From Paralichthys olivaceus (taxonomy: Eukaryota > Chordata > Actinopteri > Pleuronectiformes > Paralichthyidae): 64,000 bases of DNA. Under the pieces are notes generated by a model. It was not told where the DNA came from. It made no database searches and was given only the letters and a program-made list of their open reading frames with translations. The first letter of the stretch is position 1, and every line of letters starts with the position of its first letter. Below, piece after piece: positions 61,201 through 64,000 of this stretch. The position numbers and the translations under genes are program-made. The stretch spans positions 18,123,580 through 18,187,579 of the forward strand of contig NC_091104.1 in NCBI RefSeq assembly GCF_024713975.1. Reading direction: 5' to 3'.

Positions 61201-63777
61201 TTTGCAGCTGATTTATCGATTTCATTGTATTTTTTGTGTCTTTCGTGGTACAGGAATGCCATATTTGGATGTTGACCAATGCCACACTGTATGAGCAAAA
61301 GCAGCCTGATGGACCTCAGAATGGTAGGATAATAAACGAGTCAAGTTTATTTACCATTTATCATACATTTCATATGGCAAGCATAGGCTCAGTGTGCTTC
61401 CAGAGAAAAAGAAAAGACGGACAGCTTTATTTTCTCAGGTAACTGATTCCAGAGCATTGGGGCCCTGACGGCAAACTCCACACTAGTTCACAGCCTGTAT
61501 TCAGGAAGTGACATCAGACCCTTACCCGGAGATCGTAAATCTGTGCAGATCCAAACAGGGAATTAAAAGATCAGAGATGTAGCCTGGGGCCAGGCCATGC
61601 AGAGGCTTAAAAGTAATCAATACATCTTATATAAGATATAAAAAAAATAAAAACAGGACATGCAACATTAATGTTTAAATGGAGCACAATAAAAATATTA
61701 AATTATAAATGAAAGTGACAAAAGTAATCGAATTATAATATGCTAATCAAAAGCTTGTGAAAAAAAGATATGTTTATAATCTACCTTTAAAAGAAGAACT
61801 GGTTTAGCTGACCAAGTCAAATGGTAGAGAATTCCAGAGAGTGGCTTCATAATGACTAAAAGCTCCATAGACTGATTCATAATAACTGGGTTTATTGTAG
61901 ATAATACTTAAATAACATAGTGAATTAATGAGTCTTTATTGTGTATATACAGTATATATATATATACATACAGATAGTCTGGGTTTATTCAGATCCCCTC
62001 TTTCTCTTTTGGGAGGAGGGGTTTCAAAAGGCGACATCCTATTGGTGGAGAAGTACTGGAGCCCCTGGATGGACGCCACTGAATCCTTGCTTTGGTTAGA
62101 CACTGTTGTCAGGTGAGTACTGACACAGTACGCAGGGTTAGGCAGATTAAGCAGAGTGATTTATGTTCATATATAAATTCTGTGTCATTCTCTCTCCTGT
62201 CATTTCCCTCAGTGATGCAAATTGGACGAGTGGGAAAATCACAGTACCAGATGGTGTTACCGCTTTAGGTGCTGTAGCCCTGGTCATGTCAGGTAATCTG
62301 GGTTTGGGCTTCACTCCTGTGCCACTAAAGGTAACTAAATACTCAATATGTTCCACTGTGTCCTCTGGATATTTTTCAATTGTGGGTTATTTTCCAACTA
62401 TTGTTGATCTTTTCTTTTTCAAACTTGCAGTTGTGCTTTGTCTGTGCTGCACAGGAGATACAGGAAGAGATTTTGTATCTACTTTTCAGTTCCTTCTAGG
62501 GCCAGGCGATTCAAAAATATCTATTATTGCAATACAATTTTCATCATTTGCAATATAACAAAAATTGAATACATACTGATATAATCCTTGTGCATTGTGA
62601 AAACACAGTGAGGAGGTATAACAGTAGGTAGTAGATAAGATATAATAGATTGACCTCAGATTGTTTTGCTGTTTATCAAGTGTTTGTTTCTCTGAAAATA
62701 AAGTTGAAACCACAACCTTCACGTAAACAGAGAGAAAGATAATGTGACAATTGTCCTGATAATTATCAATATCAACTGATATGAACATTTTATCCTGATA
62801 CAAGTTTTGGGCCAGATCACTCTGTCCTAGTGTCTCCCCTTGCTGCCACTCAGAGAAACTCTAAAGCTTGAAGTCTGTTCAGCTGCTACCTACTGAAAAC
62901 AAATTCTTTGCCTTAAAAAATGTACTAAACTTATCTTCAACATTTAAATTTACTTTCAATAAATTGTAGCTAGATATTTGAATGGTGATCTCTCTTTTGT
63001 GTTATTATTATCAGCCAATAGCTTAAAATTGATCTGTGTCCTCTTGTTTACAGCTGAGTGTGTCCAAAGATTTCTCCTTGTCTCTGAATGTCCCATCGTA
63101 CCTCATCAGGGGGGAGGAGATTGTGCTGGAGGTTGACATCATCAACCATTTAGAGAAGGACTTGGAGGTCTGAACAAATAAATCTGTGGGATGTTCTGGC
63201 TGAGATTAGAGCAGTAGATAGTTGATGGATGAAGTATGATTTGATGTCCAAAAGGTTTTTGCTTTGTTTTCATATGTTTCTTTCTGCAGGTGATCGTGCT
63301 GCTTGCACAGAGTGCCGCCTTTGAGTTTGTTCTGGGAAATCGGGGCGATGTCTCTGTAGTAAATGCCCAGAAACTCACCTTGGGGAGTCATGTCTCTGCT
63401 TCAGTCTGGTTCCCCATCAGGCCCATAGCTCTGGGTGAGATTGAAATATCTGTGGATGCTGTGTCTGCAGAGGCCTCAGACAGCCTGGTCTGGAGAGTGC
63501 ATGTGAAGGTAGGGTGTGATTGAAATATGGGATATTATAGATGATGTTTAGGGGGATGGATGGAGTATGATACACATCATGCTACGTGGCATATGGTTAA
63601 TCCGATGATAACAGTGAACTTTCTTGTTTCTGAAGCCTGATGGAGTCGAACAGTTGTACTCACAGACTCTGTTCCTGGAGCTGGCACCAGAGAGGAACAA
63701 CAACTCCAGATCTGTCTCCTTCTCCTTCCCACCAGATGTGGTGCCGGGCAGCCAGAAGGCCCATGTGGCACTGGTTG
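55238..63777 (+). CDS. cd109: CD109-like alpha-2-macroglobulin-family protein, 5' part (21 exons)
   Basis: Exons: 55238-55317, 55442-55593, 55682-55710, 55842-56075, 56192-56314, 56415-56454, 57340-57421, 57515-57620, 57769-57889, 57974-58083, 58164-58364, 58567-58671, 58776-58838, 59495-59665, 59756-59911, 61254-61323, 62016-62112, 62213-62330, 63054-63167, 63290-63508 and 63636-63777; about 844 residues, all phases consistent. A signal peptide (MGWIWTLVVCLGVVYF) is followed by macroglobulin domains: SAPDVLHAGTPTSLAI, IFIQMDKSRYQPGDNIRVRI and LYPTGQPVQGTLSVFV. Past the bait region come ITVPDGVTALGAVALVMSG, YLIRGEEIVLEVDI and WFPIRPIALGEIEISVDA, the last very close to CD109. Many N-glycosylation sites (NLT, NFT, NWS, NAT, NWT) are present. 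CD109 is a GPI-anchored protease-binding surface protein. The thioester, receptor-binding and GPI parts would lie beyond the window, so a secreted relative is not excluded. Confidence 0.87.
56936..57235. repeat. MITE-like repeat in CD109-like intron 6
   Basis: Starts 'agagggatagtttacccaaa' and ends 'ctgttcctttaag'. The reverse complement of the end ('cttaaaggaacag') partly mirrors the start, as in short non-autonomous DNA elements common in fish. The start phrase is a familiar one. Confidence 0.5.
59140..59260. repeat. Fragment of a repeat with 'gatac' motifs
   Basis: Contains 'cccgatactgattccaatac' and 'ggccgataccaagtaccag', a pattern found in fish hAT-like elements. It lies in CD109-like intron 13; ends undefined. 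Confidence 0.4.
61254..61438 (+). CDS. cd109: CD109-like exon 16 (bait region), with optional extension
   Basis: The chosen exon is 61254-61323 (ECHIWMLTNATLYEQKQPDG then PQN, phase 1), which joins the acceptor at 62016. The frame stays open past this donor to a second donor (GTAACT) at 61439. That longer version leaves in phase 2 and joins, in frame, an acceptor at 61993 ('gtttattcag'). The long form would add 46 residues of repeat-derived sequence beside the bait region. The short form is preferred because it is closer to family spacing. Confidence 0.6.
61330..61650 (+). repeat. Interspersed repeat in CD109-like intron 16
   Basis: The phrases 'agtttatttaccatttatca', 'ttggggccctgacggcaaac', 'agatcagagatgtagcctgg' and 'ggccaggccatgcagaggc' (then 'ttaaaagtaatcaata') are, in this order, what I know as a common teleost repeat. 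It overlaps the optional exon extension. A related decayed piece may continue to about 61900. Confidence 0.55.
62490..62830. repeat. Decayed hAT-like element in CD109-like intron 18
   Basis: Starts 'tctagggccaggcgattcaa' and ends near 'ttgggccagatcactctgtc' then 'ctag'. The left phrase resembles the common fish hAT-type end 'tagggctgggcgat'. The interior has 'ataattatcaatatc'. The right end is degraded, so the call is tentative. Confidence 0.4.
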
Positions 63778-64000
63778 GTACGTCTATCATTTGTCTTTCC
63801 CTGTTGAGCCATTGGCTGTTCCATCTCAGTGCATGTTATGTTTACTTTAGGTCAATTAGGCATGGGTAATATGTGCTCGTATTTTCCCAAGTGTTTGGAT
63901 GTAGAGCTTTGGCGTTTGTGCATCAAAGTCCTGAAAACATTCAGGTGCTGCATGTTGGGAAATGGAAACAATGAAACTCAAACAGGAATGTTTCTGGTGG

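Noticed and set aside
61993..62015. Joining the short exon 16 (61323) to the acceptor at 61993
   Set aside because: That combination shifts the frame into a stop (TAG) before the exon ends; only 61323 to 62016 or 61438 to 61993 stay open.

Overview
This is vertebrate nuclear DNA, most likely from a teleost fish. The genes have many short exons with GT-AG junctions and long introns. Long (CA)n/(TG)n tracts are frequent, and several interspersed repeats resemble families common in teleost genomes. There is no sign of prokaryotic, organellar or viral organisation. The species cannot be named from the sequence alone.

Layout. Positions 1-21,300 are mostly repeats and unassigned sequence. They hold a complete hAT-type element with an 8-bp target-site duplication (18,610-19,371), a decayed non-LTR retrotransposon fragment (12,780-13,240) and a few weak exon candidates, mainly on the minus strand (7,959-9,170). 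Four supported genes follow, all on the plus strand. (1) 21,445-29,035 is ERICH1 (glutamate-rich protein 1): six coding exons, 352 residues. (2) 32,221-33,687 is a two-exon, 109-residue protein with a basic N-terminus and one membrane segment, which I do not recognise. (3) 38,365-52,413 is a compact cytospin (SPECC1/SPECC1L family): eleven coding exons, 617 residues, with a proline-rich N-terminus, a coiled coil and a C-terminal calponin-homology domain. (4) 55,238-63,777, continuing beyond the window, is the 5' part of a CD109-like alpha-2-macroglobulin-family gene: 21 exons and about 844 residues, from the signal peptide to just before the expected thioester region.

The four genes have unrelated roles: a probable nuclear protein, a possible mitochondrial membrane protein, a cytoskeletal cross-linker and a secreted or surface protease-binding protein. 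They are ordinary neighbours, not an operon or a pathway cluster. I built all exon models by hand from splice motifs, reading-frame continuity and family resemblance; none has transcript support here.

Most interesting points: a repeat-derived segment beside the CD109-like bait region that could be spliced in without breaking the frame; the cytospin start exon flanked by complementary (TG)n and (CA)n tracts; two elements with recognisable terminal inverted repeats; and the unrecognised small membrane protein.
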